A stretch of 64,000 bases of DNA from Chthonomonas calidirosea T49. GTDB lineage: Bacteria > Armatimonadota > Chthonomonadetes > Chthonomonadales > Chthonomonadaceae. The DNA lies in NCBI RefSeq assembly GCF_000427095.1, contig NC_021487.1, positions 3,271,241 to 3,335,240 of the forward strand, given 5' to 3'. Below the pieces are notes generated by a model. The model had not been told where the DNA came from and did no database searches. It was given only the letters and a program-made list of their open reading frames with translations. The position numbers were made by a program, and so were the translations under genes. The stretch's first letter is position 1; the number at the start of each line of letters is the position of its first letter. Below are positions 43,139-53,078 of the stretch, piece after piece.

Positions 43139-44457
43139 GGAGAGCCTTCCATGTATGGGTCGCTTTCGGGCTTGGCGTCTCCCTTGTGCAGGTCTCCCTT
43201 GCCCAGGGCACGCCAGTCCAGACAATGACGCTCGCTAACGGCATGCACGTCCTATTGCAGCCCGATCCATCCTCGCATTTTGTGGCCGTCAGCCTTTTTG
43301 TACGAACGCCTCGTGAGAGCTTGCCTTTACGTCAGGCGGAGGGACTGATGGTTGCACACGCTCTGATCTATGGCAGCTCCGAGCGGACGGCGGATAAAGT
43401 AAAGATGCTCTTTCAAAGAACGGGTGGTGTGTTGAACGTGCTCTGCACTCCAGATTACGTGGCGTTAAGCTGTCTAACCGATCGTGCCGAGCTTGACAAT
43501 GTGGCAGACATGCTGGGAAACATTCTGTTTCATGCCGATTTTCCGCCGTCCGCTTTACAGAAGGCCTTGCAAGATATCCTAAGGGAAAGGCAAAAGCGGA
43601 CGAGTGATCCCTACGCATCGGCTATAGCGGCGGCGCAAGGTGCGCTGGGCTTTGCGGTTGAGCCTTCCAAAGCGCTGCTTGAACAGGTGACTCCAGATCG
43701 GGCGAAACGCTATTTTTTGGAGCACTATCAGCCATCGACCATCTTTATTGCCGTCGCCGGCGACTTTGCTCTCCAACAGGCACAGACCGACTTTGAGGCC
43801 TTTCTAGACGAGCCTATGCAAAGCGCCCCTTTGCCGGCAGCGGCCTATGTCGCGCCTCTGCCTCAAACTCCACCAAGCAAGCTTCTTCATGTGCGAGCCG
43901 CTGGGCCGGCAGCCTATGCAATGGTGGTGACAGCGGCGCCAAGGGCAGACAGCCCGGACTATCCGGCCTTTCTCGTGCTGCAGGCTTTGCTGGGACTAGG
44001 CCATGCTTCGCGTCTTTTTATGCAGTTGCGCGGTCACCTTGGAATAGGGTATCAGGTAGGAGCCGACTATTTAGCTGCGACCTCCGGCCCTTTTGTGCTC
44101 TACGCAGAGTGGGATGCTGCAAGAGAGCAAGCGGGCAGCCCCATCAAGGCCGAGCAGATGCTCGATCTTCTTCACACACAGCTGCAGACTCTCTTCACAA
44201 AACCGCCGTCGGAGGCGGAGATGGAAAGGGCGCGCAATATGGCCATCGCGCGTGCAGAACTTGCGCTGGAGCGAGTAAGCGATAGGGCGTTTTTGCTGGG
44301 GTGGTATGCCTCCATGGGCTTGGGGGCGGACTATCTGCAGCATCTGCCGGAGCGTATTCACGCGGTAACTGCCGACGAGCTGCTGGATGTGGCAAAGAGA
44401 TATTTCGCCGATCAAGTAGCGGTGCTTGCGGTGCCTTCGTCGGAGAAAGAGCACTGA
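43135..44457 (+). CDS. M16-family peptidase-like protein (non-catalytic subunit)
   Basis: This 440-residue secreted M16 homologue has a signal peptide (1-22, ending LAQG). Where the catalytic subunit has HFLEH, this protein has MVAHALIYG, so zinc ligands are missing. The C-terminal half keeps the substrate-clamp segment SRLFMQLRGHLGIGYQV. It likely partners the upstream peptidase. The TTG start at 43135 lies in a TTGA overlap, with GGGGGAGAG just upstream. Confidence 0.9.
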   Translation: MRRAFHVWVAFGLGVSLVQVSLAQGTPVQTMTLANGMHVLLQPDPSSHFVAVSLFVRTPRESLPLRQAEGLMVAHALIYGSSERTADKVKMLFQRTGGVLNVLCTPDYVALSCLTDRAELDNVADMLGNILFHADFPPSALQKALQDILRERQKRTSDPYASAIAAAQGALGFAVEPSKALLEQVTPDRAKRYFLEHYQPSTIFIAVAGDFALQQAQTDFEAFLDEPMQSAPLPAAAYVAPLPQTPPSKLLHVRAAGPAAYAMVVTAAPRADSPDYPAFLVLQALLGLGHASRLFMQLRGHLGIGYQVGADYLAATSGPFVLYAEWDAAREQAGSPIKAEQMLDLLHTQLQTLFTKPPSEAEMERARNMAIARAELALERVSDRAFLLGWYASMGLGADYLQHLPERIHAVTADELLDVAKRYFADQVAVLAVPSSEKEH

Positions 44458-44514
44458 GCAGGAGAGCCGTTTTCTGTGAATAAAATAAAGAGGATACAGC
44501 TCAAATTAGGACTT

Positions 44515-44543
44515 TTGAGCGAACGCTTCACATGGCGTATAAA
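44515..44543 (+). promoter_or_regulatory. Promoter of the GxGYxYP gene
   Basis: TTGAGC (44515-44520) and TATAAA (44538-44543) are exactly 17 bp apart. Transcription would start near 44550, about 78 bases before the GTG start. Confidence 0.55.
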
Positions 44544-44627
44544 ACCGTTGCTCCGTGCAGCAGGAGTATCTGCACACCGGTAACCCTGTACGAAAGAAGA
44601 GGAAAATCTGCAAGGAAGGAGGAAGCG

Positions 44628-47087
44628 GTGTTTCTCCCCGCCCTGGTGGATGGGGTTCTCACTGCGACTTTTATGAAGTTTCAAAGGGCTTCGATGTTTC
44701 TCTGTGGAATGGTTCTAGCGCTCAGTCTGCATGGCTATGCAAGAGCGCAATCGGCGCCGCGTGTGGCTGTATACGAACAGCGTGGATTTCCTTACTACAT
44801 GGTATCCATTGCCACATCGCCCGCCCATGTTGTGGCCGATCTGCGTCGCGTGGGCATTGCCGCGGAGAGCCTTGATACGGCTGCGCTGGCCGATCCGGCT
44901 CGTTTTAATATCCATCGGTATGCAGCGTTGGTTCTGCCTTATGGAAACACCTATCCAGCGAGCGCATTTGCTAACATTCGTGCCTTCCACCAGGCCGGGG
45001 GCTGTCTCATCCTATCCGGCGTGCCGTTCACCCATGCGGTTATCTACGATGCAAAAAGAGGGTGGGTGGATGAAGGGCACGACAGTGCCCCAGCGCTTTT
45101 CGGCCCGCAGGGGATGGGGGTAGGTGGATTTAAAGATGGGCCGCAGGCGCCGCTGCGCCTGGCTCCACAAGACCCGCTCGGTTTGGGGGCGCTCCATCGG
45201 AATTGGGAGCAGACTTCCCATGCTCAGACGCTTGATGTCTCTACCTTGCCCCCAGAAGATCACGTCATCCCTATTTTGGTGGAAGGAGAGGAGCCTGTTG
45301 CAGCGATCATCATCCATCATGACTCCGCTTTCAATGGGGCGGTGGATGTGTGGACCCATCTTCCCGAAAATAGGGATGACTCTGCCTGGGATACGGAGCA
45401 GATGTTAGCGCGCGGTACCCTAGTCGCCCTTGTCGAAAAGCACCTTTTAACGCCACAGCAGATGCGAAAGGCCTTTGCCGTGCTCGATCGTCTGCCGCCT
45501 CCGCCCATTTACCGCGATGTGGTACTGCCCAATCCTCCAAGACCTTATCCCACGCTGCAACCGAAAATGCCGCCGCCCGCCGAGCATCTTTATGTGGCGG
45601 AGATAGGGAATCTGCCATTTGCTCAAAAGGTGCTGCTCTACTCGCTGCAGGGGATTGTTAACCGAAAGAAACCACGTATCTACTTGATCGCACAGGATTC
45701 CGATAGGTTTTGGTTGCAGGAGATGCAAAAGCAGAACGAGACCGGAACGCCTATCATGGTGAACGATCCATTATCGCTCGTCAGCCGGTTCCGGTCCGAG
45801 ATAAACGGTGTCGTTGTACCCGATCCGAAGGTCTACGTAAGTCCGGATATCGCAGTAAATATTGCGGCGATAGATAATTTGGTGGTGGCGACCCCGCAGC
45901 TGGCCAAGCAGTTGCATCTGCCGATACGCCAAGACCTACGTGGCCGATTTAAGAACGATGCCGACGCGCTGCACTATCTAAATAGGCAGCTGCTGCCGCA
46001 TCTTAACCCCTATCTCGCGCTCTGCTTAGACCCCTCTATTCTCGACAGTGGTGCGATTGACTATATCATTGCAGCCAAAGGCATCACCTTTTGGATTACA
46101 GGGCCGCGTGCGCAAAATTTGCCTGGGGCCGATATGGGAGCGGAATTGGAGCAGGTCAAATACCTTTTTGCTCACATGCCGCTGAATGCGGTGGTACACG
46201 GGTTTTACTGGCATGGCGAGGGAATCGGTATTGATGAAGGCCCTGGAGTGGCTCTGGCCAGCCGCTTTGGTAAGATTACCACTGTGAGCGACTATGTAGC
46301 CAACTTTTCGGTTTACAGTGGGGTGCGACTTGCGAGGGTGCAGCAGCCTCATCCGTCTGCGCCGCCCCCGCTTGATCGCTCGAAGGTCTATCTGTCCATC
46401 ACGATGTCGGACGGCGATAACTTGTGTACTTGGCGCGATTTCTTCCGACGTTACTTCGAGGACCCGCTACACGGGTCCATTCCCATCGGTTGGGGCATGG
46501 GGCCAACACTGATTGATTGTGCCCCAACTTGGGTGCAGTGGTACTATCAACATGCCACACCAAACGATGAGTTTCTTTGTGACGTGTCGGGCGTAGGCTA
46601 CATCTATCCCCCGGATTGGGCGATGGCTCTCAAAAATCGGGATGCAGCCTTTCGCTCCTTCTACGACCTCACATGGCAGTATATGAGACGCATGGACATG
46701 CATACGTTGCGATTGATGGGAGTCGATGCAGATGCCATAGCGAAGGTCGCAAGCTACTTGCCGCAGGTCTCTTTCATCATGGCGGACTACGGTTATCAGG
46801 GAGAGCGTTCTTATGACCAGCTGACGTATCGGCTGCCAAGCGGTCAAGAAGTGTTTCGGGCCGTTACAAGTGGAGGCAGCGGAGAGACGCTCGCCAATGA
46901 GATACGCCAACGTATAGGCAATGTGCGCCCAGCTTTCATCAACGTGTTTGTGATGAACTGGAGCACGAAGCTGGAGGACTTGCGCGATATGCTGAAGATT
47001 TTGGGGCCAGACTACGTAGCGGTGACGCCCTCGCAACTGGCCGCACTATATCGCGAAAGCATCACCACAACGACCTCCGCACGTTAG
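44628..47087 (+). CDS. GxGYxYP-domain secreted protein
   Basis: This 819-residue secreted protein carries the GxGYxYP domains: the N-terminal part near 325-560 and the C-terminal part near 570-810, with the name motif GVGYIYP (655-661) and TMSDGDNL. The family is a putative glycoside hydrolase with unproven activity. Residues about 45-300 form an extra N-terminal domain with VLPYGNTYP and LSGVPFTH, resembling a glutamine-amidotransferase/ThuA-like fold. GTG 44628 has AAGGAGG 4 bases before it; ATG 44673 starts closer to the signal peptide but lacks a site. The gene has its own promoter. Confidence 0.83.
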   Translation: MFLPALVDGVLTATFMKFQRASMFLCGMVLALSLHGYARAQSAPRVAVYEQRGFPYYMVSIATSPAHVVADLRRVGIAAESLDTAALADPARFNIHRYAALVLPYGNTYPASAFANIRAFHQAGGCLILSGVPFTHAVIYDAKRGWVDEGHDSAPALFGPQGMGVGGFKDGPQAPLRLAPQDPLGLGALHRNWEQTSHAQTLDVSTLPPEDHVIPILVEGEEPVAAIIIHHDSAFNGAVDVWTHLPENRDDSAWDTEQMLARGTLVALVEKHLLTPQQMRKAFAVLDRLPPPPIYRDVVLPNPPRPYPTLQPKMPPPAEHLYVAEIGNLPFAQKVLLYSLQGIVNRKKPRIYLIAQDSDRFWLQEMQKQNETGTPIMVNDPLSLVSRFRSEINGVVVPDPKVYVSPDIAVNIAAIDNLVVATPQLAKQLHLPIRQDLRGRFKNDADALHYLNRQLLPHLNPYLALCLDPSILDSGAIDYIIAAKGITFWITGPRAQNLPGADMGAELEQVKYLFAHMPLNAVVHGFYWHGEGIGIDEGPGVALASRFGKITTVSDYVANFSVYSGVRLARVQQPHPSAPPPLDRSKVYLSITMSDGDNLCTWRDFFRRYFEDPLHGSIPIGWGMGPTLIDCAPTWVQWYYQHATPNDEFLCDVSGVGYIYPPDWAMALKNRDAAFRSFYDLTWQYMRRMDMHTLRLMGVDADAIAKVASYLPQVSFIMADYGYQGERSYDQLTYRLPSGQEVFRAVTSGGSGETLANEIRQRIGNVRPAFINVFVMNWSTKLEDLRDMLKILGPDYVAVTPSQLAALYRESITTTTSAR

Positions 47088-47137
47088 CATAGGTAAGGAG
47101 GATGGAAACGGAAGCTTGCGCGATGGAGTAGTAGTAT

Positions 47138-47683
47138 ATGAAGGAGAGAACAAGCGAGGTGGTAGCCTATCTCGGCTTAGGGTCGAGCTTAGGCGATCGC
47201 CTGCAGAATTTACAAAAAGCTCTTCAGCGGCTGACCAAAACAGGCGATATAACCATAGAGAAGGTCTCTCCGGTTTACGAATCGCCCCACCTCGGTAGAG
47301 AGCCGGAAGATGCGTGGCGTTACCCGCCGCATCTCAATGCGGTAGTAAAAATACGCACGTGTCTTACACCCGTGGCGCTACTTGAGCGAATACAGTATGT
47401 TGAGGCCGAGGGAGGCAGAGAGCGGAACATCTCTTGGGGGCCACGCACCATAGATATAGATATTCTGCTCTACGCGGACGAAGAGATAAGGACCGATCAG
47501 TTGAAGATCCCTCATCCGGAGATAGCGAATCGTGCTTTCGTGATAGTCCCTCTGTGGGATATCGCAGCCGATCTCCTTCTGCCAGACGGACGTCGGCTTG
47601 GACAGCTGATGGCTAGCGAATGCATTCAACGCCAAACACTGCGCCGTTGTGCACAGACGTTGGCAGGGTGGCAAGGAGCTTAG
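47138..47683 (+). CDS. folK: Dihydropterin pyrophosphokinase (HPPK)
   Basis: This 181-residue enzyme activates 6-hydroxymethyl-7,8-dihydropterin in folate synthesis. It has GLGSSLGDR (13-21), SPVYESPHLG, and WGPRTIDIDILLY, which holds the Mg2+-binding Asp pair, followed by IPHPEIANRAFV. It stands alone from other folate genes, overlapping the ribosome-binding site of the following type II secretion F gene. Confidence 0.94.
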   Translation: MKERTSEVVAYLGLGSSLGDRLQNLQKALQRLTKTGDITIEKVSPVYESPHLGREPEDAWRYPPHLNAVVKIRTCLTPVALLERIQYVEAEGGRERNISWGPRTIDIDILLYADEEIRTDQLKIPHPEIANRAFVIVPLWDIAADLLLPDGRRLGQLMASECIQRQTLRRCAQTLAGWQGA

Positions 47684-47688
47684 AGAGA

Positions 47689-49083
47689 ATGCAGCAGTTT
47701 TTTTATGAGGCCGTTGACGCGACGGGCAAGACCGTTGTGGGCAAGATAGAGGGCAAGGATGCTTCTGAGGTACATCGGCGACTACAGCAGCAAGGCTATC
47801 GGCCTATCTCATTAGCACCGGCATCTCCGAACAGTAGCCTATCAAGTGCTTTAGATGCCAGCCAGCTTGTGGGTTTGGGGACGGCGCCTGTGTCGCTGTC
47901 GCAGGAGAGCAATGCGCCTTTTGTGCCCAGAGCGTCGGCCTCAACGCACATGCAAGGGGTCGGTAACGCCTCTCATAAGGTCGTGTTCACGGGCAATGCA
48001 GGACGCCTACAGGCATCGGCCAAATCGCCTGCAGTTCGTCCATCCTCTTCAAGCGGCTCGAAGCTCGGCGGGGTCAGCACCCACGATCTGCTTGTGTTCT
48101 TCCAGCAGTTCGCGACGCTGGTTCTTAGTGGCTACACGCTTTACAATGCGTTGGAAGAGTTGGGGCGGCGCACTCCCAACAAACACCTAGGCCAGGTTAT
48201 TAGGGAGATGATGATGGCAACGCAGGCCGGAAGGCCTATCTCTGAGGTCATGAAGCGCTACCCGCGCATTTTTCCTGAGCATGTGACGGGAGCGGTGGCT
48301 GCTGGGGAGCTGGGCGGTTTCCTGGATGTGATGCTGCCAGAGATAGCGCAAACCTACGAACAGAATATCGCCCTCTATCGCGGCTCGTGGTTGCCGAAGT
48401 TGCTCGTGATCAGCGCCCTGTTTTCTGTGGCCATTGTCATCCCCTTTTTTCCATCGCTCTTCAGCAGCATGGATTATAAAGTCGGGCTCGCTCTCTATCT
48501 TAAGCGTTTAGCTTTCCTCTATTTGCCGGCCGCTGTGGGCCTGTTGCTGCTTGCCGTCAGCATAGGGCGTTGGATGCAGCTACCGGAGTATCGTCGTTAT
48601 CTCGATGCGCTGGCCTTGAGAACACCGCCTTTTGGGCTGTTGCAACGGCAGTTTAGCCTAGCCTGTTTCACGCGTACGTTGCGCCGGCTCTATCATGCGG
48701 GGGTAGCGCCGGGAACCGCGTGGGAGAGCGCAGCGGCGGCCACTCCCAACGCCATTATTCGCGAACGCCTTCTTCAGGCTGCCGCCCTTATGCAACGCGG
48801 AGCCGCGTTTCCCGACGCCTTTCAGGCAACGCGCCTCTTTACGGGGCAAATCGAAAATCTGATTCTCACCGGTCATCAGGCCGGACGGGTGCCGGAAAGC
48901 CTCGATCAGGTGGCCGATTACTACCAAAATCTGGTGCTTGACAGCACCGGTAAGGTGCGCCATGCCATGCTTCATATCGGCATAACCGCCATGCTGGTGT
49001 TGGGTGGAGGCGCCTTTCTCTGGTTTGTCTACTCCTATTTTAATGGAATGTTCCACTTCGTGGACAAGTATTTCGGGAGCTAG
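47689..49083 (+). CDS. Type II secretion F/PilC-like membrane protein (first copy)
   Basis: This 464-residue inner-membrane platform protein has two F domains (about 145-265 and 345-460), each ending in paired membrane helices; the recurring motif is LxxAxRxGxxxxxAL-like. A small N-terminal domain (1-45) resembles the start of PilC/GspF (YEAVDATGKTVVGKIEGKD). It is separated by a Ser/Ala-rich linker of about 100 residues. ATG 47689 follows AAGGAG in the folK end. A second copy follows directly. No secretion ATPase is nearby. Confidence 0.85.
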   Translation: MQQFFYEAVDATGKTVVGKIEGKDASEVHRRLQQQGYRPISLAPASPNSSLSSALDASQLVGLGTAPVSLSQESNAPFVPRASASTHMQGVGNASHKVVFTGNAGRLQASAKSPAVRPSSSSGSKLGGVSTHDLLVFFQQFATLVLSGYTLYNALEELGRRTPNKHLGQVIREMMMATQAGRPISEVMKRYPRIFPEHVTGAVAAGELGGFLDVMLPEIAQTYEQNIALYRGSWLPKLLVISALFSVAIVIPFFPSLFSSMDYKVGLALYLKRLAFLYLPAAVGLLLLAVSIGRWMQLPEYRRYLDALALRTPPFGLLQRQFSLACFTRTLRRLYHAGVAPGTAWESAAAATPNAIIRERLLQAAALMQRGAAFPDAFQATRLFTGQIENLILTGHQAGRVPESLDQVADYYQNLVLDSTGKVRHAMLHIGITAMLVLGGGAFLWFVYSYFNGMFHFVDKYFGS

Positions 49084-49109
49084 AGGTCTTCCGAAGAGGA
49101 GGCATTAGA

Positions 49110-50627
49110 ATGCCGACATATACCTATCAGGCCAAGGACGGATATGGCCGTATACTGGATGGCACTTTAGAGGCCGAAAACCTTGCGGTGGCTGCGGAGA
49201 GGCTGCGGCAGATGGGCTATACGCCAACGCGGCTGGAGCTGTTACAAGCTCCTGCACCGTCTCCAACGCTGGAACTTGCTGGTTCTTGGAGCGCTCAACC
49301 CACGCCGTTAGCGCCCCTCGCCGAGCCAGAGCCAACGCCAGACTCACCTATACAGCCCTGGGAGCGTGGCGGACCGGTGGCTCCCGCAAATCCGGTGGTT
49401 GCGGAACCGACTCAATCTGTAGCAACGTCGACGATTTCCATGAACGCCCCCCAAGGTCAGCGCTATGCGGCAACCATAGCCTCGACTTCCTATTCAGCGC
49501 GTGAGCGAGGCGCTGCAGAACACTCCGGAGCAACAAAAGGTTTTTCTCTGTATCAGAGGTTCCTGGAAACCTGCATCTATCCGGTTTGGAGCGGCGTTTT
49601 CCTGGGGAACATGGTGGAGTTTTACCGCCAATTCGCGGCGCTTATCAACGCAGGCATGTCTCTCTATCAGGCGCTAAGCGCCTTGGAGGCCAATACGAAA
49701 AATGGACAGTTAAAAAAGGTGATTCGCGACATGAAGTTGCGGGCCGAACGCGGTGGGAGACTGTCGGAGGTTATGGCGCGTTACCCATGGGTGTTTCCAC
49801 CGATGCATGTGGCGATGGTACACGCTGCAGAGCAAGGGGGCATGCTTGATGACGTGTTTCGCCAGCTTGCGGAGTATGTGGAGCATGAGGTGGCGTTGCG
49901 GCGGGTGCTGCGTATGGAGACCTTCTATCCGAAACTCGTAATTTTTGTCGCTTTTATGATACTCGGCCGCGGCTTTCTGGGATCCAATATGCCGGCAATT
50001 TCCGAGCTTGTGCTGAGCGGGCTTGGCAAGGCACAGTATTCGCTGCTGCAGTATCTTAACGACACGCTCGTCTTTGGGTTGGAGTTGCTTCTGCCCTTCT
50101 TGGCGCTAGTGGTGATCTTTCGGCTTTTTCTGTTCAACATCAAGGGCGTTCGAGAGACGTACGACACCCTTAAAACGAGCTTGCCTGGGCTTGGCAAGCT
50201 GGTGAAGACGTTTGCGACGGCTAAGTTTCTCCGAACCTATGCGGCTCTCTACCACGCCGGTTTTCCTATGTCGGAGACCGTACGCATTGCCGGCGAGGCC
50301 AGCGGAAACGTTCTATTAAGAAACGCCGCCTTGCAGGCCATGAGTCAAGCCCAGTGGGGAGGAGCCGTCTCCGATGCTTTGTATCGTTCAGGGTTTCTAG
50401 ATCCGGTGGCGCTGAACATGCTCCGTACCGGTGAGATGAGTGGAAATTTGGAGGAGATTCTACAGAAAACCGCCGATTATTACGAGCAAGAGGGGCAGGT
50501 TAAAGCAAGGCAATGGGCGATCGCTGTAGGGGTCATCGTGTTTCTTTTCGTGGCGATCGTGGTGGCCATGTTCATTGTCCGATTCTACAGTGGGTATGCT
50601 GCCAGTGTAACCTCTGCGGGAGGCTAA
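49110..50627 (+). CDS. Type II secretion F/PilC-like membrane protein (second copy)
   Basis: This 505-residue homologue of the preceding gene has an N-terminal YTYQAKDGYGRILDGTLEAE domain, a Pro/Ala/Thr-rich linker (about 55-155), then two F domains (about 170-295 and 370-490) with membrane helices. The second helix pair is near the C-terminus. ATG 49110 follows GAGGAGG. The two copies are a diverged pair and may form a heteromeric platform (inference). Confidence 0.87.
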   Translation: MPTYTYQAKDGYGRILDGTLEAENLAVAAERLRQMGYTPTRLELLQAPAPSPTLELAGSWSAQPTPLAPLAEPEPTPDSPIQPWERGGPVAPANPVVAEPTQSVATSTISMNAPQGQRYAATIASTSYSARERGAAEHSGATKGFSLYQRFLETCIYPVWSGVFLGNMVEFYRQFAALINAGMSLYQALSALEANTKNGQLKKVIRDMKLRAERGGRLSEVMARYPWVFPPMHVAMVHAAEQGGMLDDVFRQLAEYVEHEVALRRVLRMETFYPKLVIFVAFMILGRGFLGSNMPAISELVLSGLGKAQYSLLQYLNDTLVFGLELLLPFLALVVIFRLFLFNIKGVRETYDTLKTSLPGLGKLVKTFATAKFLRTYAALYHAGFPMSETVRIAGEASGNVLLRNAALQAMSQAQWGGAVSDALYRSGFLDPVALNMLRTGEMSGNLEEILQKTADYYEQEGQVKARQWAIAVGVIVFLFVAIVVAMFIVRFYSGYAASVTSAGG

Positions 50628-50642
50628 GGTAAGTGGAGGGGC

Positions 50643-51926
50643 ATGGAGAGTTCATCTAAAGACTACTACGCCATTTTAGGTGTAGCGCCTTCGGCCGATC
50701 TCAAAGAGATCAAACGGCGCTACCGCGAGTTGGCACTGCGTTATCACCCCGACGTAAATCCAACTCCGGAGGCGGCTCGGAAGATCACCGAGATCAATGA
50801 GGCCTACGACGTGCTAAGCGATCCCGAAAGGCGTTCTCGTTACGACACGGAGCGTCTGTTCATGGCCACACGTCTTCAACACTCTACTCCCACTTCCCCC
50901 AAATCTCGCACGACTTCGTCGCAAAAACCCTCCGCTCCTACCTCACAGCCGAAAGTGGATTTTAACGGCTTTGGGCGTGTGGTGCAAGAAGAGACCCCCT
51001 CACGTCCACGACAGGCACCTTTCGCTTCGCAAACAACGACCGCAAGCCGTTCGGCCAGAGCGGAGAAGTTTCTGCACGAGGCTCAGTTGGCGTTCTACAC
51101 ACGGCGCTATGCGGAGGCAGAACGTCTCTGTCGGCAGGCCATCGCGCTGAACGTCACGCTATCGCCCGCCCATGAGCTGCTTGGCGATCTCTTGGCACGG
51201 CGAGGCGATAAGGAAAACGCTATAGCTGCCTACTCCTACGCCGTGCAGTTTAATCCCAACAACTACCAGGCGCAAGCCAAGCTCGAGCGTCTTACCATCA
51301 AGGAGCGTTCACAGAGGGCGCGACCCCATGTGACGCTCTCGCAGTCGCATAAGGTCTCCTTGTGGGAAGCCTTATATGGCATGGAGCGCGAGATATTTTT
51401 AGCAATCATTGCAGCTGCAGCCGCTTTTGCGCTCGCTTGCGTCTTCGCCCTGCTCTATCTTTTTCCGGGCGAACGGCTGGTTGCCGACATCTCTTTTAAC
51501 CTTATTTTCGCTCTGATATTCGGAGGTTTTCTCTCTGGGTTGCTGCTTTCCCTATACGGACGACTCCATCCGCTTTCTCAGTGTGCTCAAATTTACGTGA
51601 GCCGCCACAAGAAGCTGCCGATAGCGGCGCTGCTTGCTTTCTTGGCCCTTTTGTGGATCGGATTATCGCTTCTGGTCTATCTGCTGGGGGCGACGTGGCA
51701 GTGGGTTCGATTTCGCAAGCGTTTGTCGCGCTCGTTACTAATGGTGTATGGTTGCGCGTTTCTGTTGTCGGTGCTCTTTTGGCTGATCTATCGTCCCAGC
51801 GGTTCATCTGGGGGAGCCAGCTCGCTAACGCTTCTTAGTGCCGGCAACTTCCTTTTGCCAACGCTTTTGGCCGGCTGGAAGATAGGAGATCGTTTGCGCC
51901 TTTACAGCCGAATATCGGGGGTTTAA
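50643..51926 (+). CDS. DnaJ-domain protein with TPR and membrane helices
   Basis: This 427-residue protein has an N-terminal J domain (8-72) with the HPD motif at 35-37, a Ser/Thr/Pro-rich linker, a short TPR region (about 140-210) and four to five membrane helices (about 240-420). It would recruit DnaK to the membrane. ATG 50643 follows GTGGAGGGG and is 15 bp after the second PilC-like gene, so it may be part of that operon. Confidence 0.87.
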   Translation: MESSSKDYYAILGVAPSADLKEIKRRYRELALRYHPDVNPTPEAARKITEINEAYDVLSDPERRSRYDTERLFMATRLQHSTPTSPKSRTTSSQKPSAPTSQPKVDFNGFGRVVQEETPSRPRQAPFASQTTTASRSARAEKFLHEAQLAFYTRRYAEAERLCRQAIALNVTLSPAHELLGDLLARRGDKENAIAAYSYAVQFNPNNYQAQAKLERLTIKERSQRARPHVTLSQSHKVSLWEALYGMEREIFLAIIAAAAAFALACVFALLYLFPGERLVADISFNLIFALIFGGFLSGLLLSLYGRLHPLSQCAQIYVSRHKKLPIAALLAFLALLWIGLSLLVYLLGATWQWVRFRKRLSRSLLMVYGCAFLLSVLFWLIYRPSGSSGGASSLTLLSAGNFLLPTLLAGWKIGDRLRLYSRISGV

Positions 51927-52004
51927 AGATGGCTGTCTAAAGTAGTCTTGGCTGCAAAAAAATAGGAGCGTGGGCTTTTATCGCTAGAGTTGAGGAGCAT
52001 TGGC

Positions 52005-53018
52005 ATGTCACTAAGAATGGGCAAGCAGTTTGGAGCGGTTCCCCTCTTTGATCCGAAGGAGGGAATCGTGGTGCGCTCACCCCAACAAAGAGGAAAGGGC
52101 TGGTGGGTGGGCGCGCCCTCATCCGTATTCGACCCGACGACAGATACGTTTTATCTGGTCTATCGCGTACGTCGCCCTCCCGAACTTGGGCGTGGAGTGG
52201 AGTGTCGCATCGCTGCTAGCAGCAATGGAGTGACTTTTGAGGATATTGGGACGATCTCTAAGGACTCTCTCGATGCGCTGTCCGTGGAGCGAGGCTCGCT
52301 GATACAGGCACCGGATGGCCGTTGGTTACTCTACTTAAGCTATGCCTCTGCTGCCGATGGGCGCTGGTACGTGGGACGTGCCGAAGCCGATGCTCCTGAA
52401 AAATTTGAGGCGGACTGTGTATCGGTTTTGTTCTCTCCAGACGACCTGGCATGTGAGGGGGTTAAAGACCCCTGTGCTTTTCTTATAGGGCGTATGATCT
52501 ATCTGTTACTGAGTTATGCCGTCACCTTACCGAACCTCACGGAAGAGCAGAAAGCCGTGCGCCATGCTACGGGCGATATCTACAATACGGGGCTTACCGA
52601 ATCGCGAAGCGCAGCCGCCATAAGTGGAGATGGACGCGTGTTTCAGTGGCTGGGAGATGTATCACCACAACACGCGCCCCTGCTGCCGCTGAACTCGGAG
52701 AAAACGCAGCGATGGGATGGCTATTGCCGCCGGCTCGGTGCCTTGCTGCCCTTAGAGGATGGAGGTTTTCTCGCTTTTTACGATGGGAGCGCTTCTGTGG
52801 AGGGCAACTATGAGGAGCAAACCGGTTTGGCAATCACGTTCGACCTTCAGCATTATCATTCCCTCTCTCCGCACGGCCCTATTCTGCGCTCTCCCTACGG
52901 CAGCGGCTCCCTGCGTTATGTGGACGTTCTTCCAGTGGGAAATGAGCTTTTCTACTACTATGAAATGGCATGCGCAGATGGGAGCCATGAACTGCGCGTG
53001 AGCGTGGTGGAACGATAG
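52005..53018 (+). CDS. Five-bladed-propeller glycosidase-like protein
   Basis: This 337-residue cytosolic protein resembles the five-bladed beta-propeller glycosidases (GH32/43/68/130-like): WVGAPSSVFDPTTDTFYLVYRVR, LIQAPDGRWLLYLSYA, GVKDPCAFLIGRMIYLLLSYA, and DGGFLAFYDGSA. No signal peptide is seen, so it would act in the cytosol. The exact family and substrate are not settled. ATG 52005 follows GAGGAG; the frame is open to 51990. Confidence 0.7.
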   Translation: MSLRMGKQFGAVPLFDPKEGIVVRSPQQRGKGWWVGAPSSVFDPTTDTFYLVYRVRRPPELGRGVECRIAASSNGVTFEDIGTISKDSLDALSVERGSLIQAPDGRWLLYLSYASAADGRWYVGRAEADAPEKFEADCVSVLFSPDDLACEGVKDPCAFLIGRMIYLLLSYAVTLPNLTEEQKAVRHATGDIYNTGLTESRSAAAISGDGRVFQWLGDVSPQHAPLLPLNSEKTQRWDGYCRRLGALLPLEDGGFLAFYDGSASVEGNYEEQTGLAITFDLQHYHSLSPHGPILRSPYGSGSLRYVDVLPVGNELFYYYEMACADGSHELRVSVVER

Positions 53019-53033
53019 CTTGGAAAAACCTGG

Positions 53034-53039
53034 TATACT
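53034..53039 (+). promoter_or_regulatory. Extended -10 box upstream of the LolA-like lipoprotein
   Basis: TATACT is preceded by TGG, an extended -10, about 40 bp before the ATG at 53079. No -35 is apparent. Confidence 0.4.
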
Positions 53040-53078
53040 AAAATCTGTTTTTGCGACATTAGGAGAAACCGTCTAAAG

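Noticed and set aside
4259-47199. GCGATCGC octamers resembling cyanobacterial HIP1
   Set aside because: I saw about four copies in 64 kb, not far above chance for this base composition and all in coding sequence.
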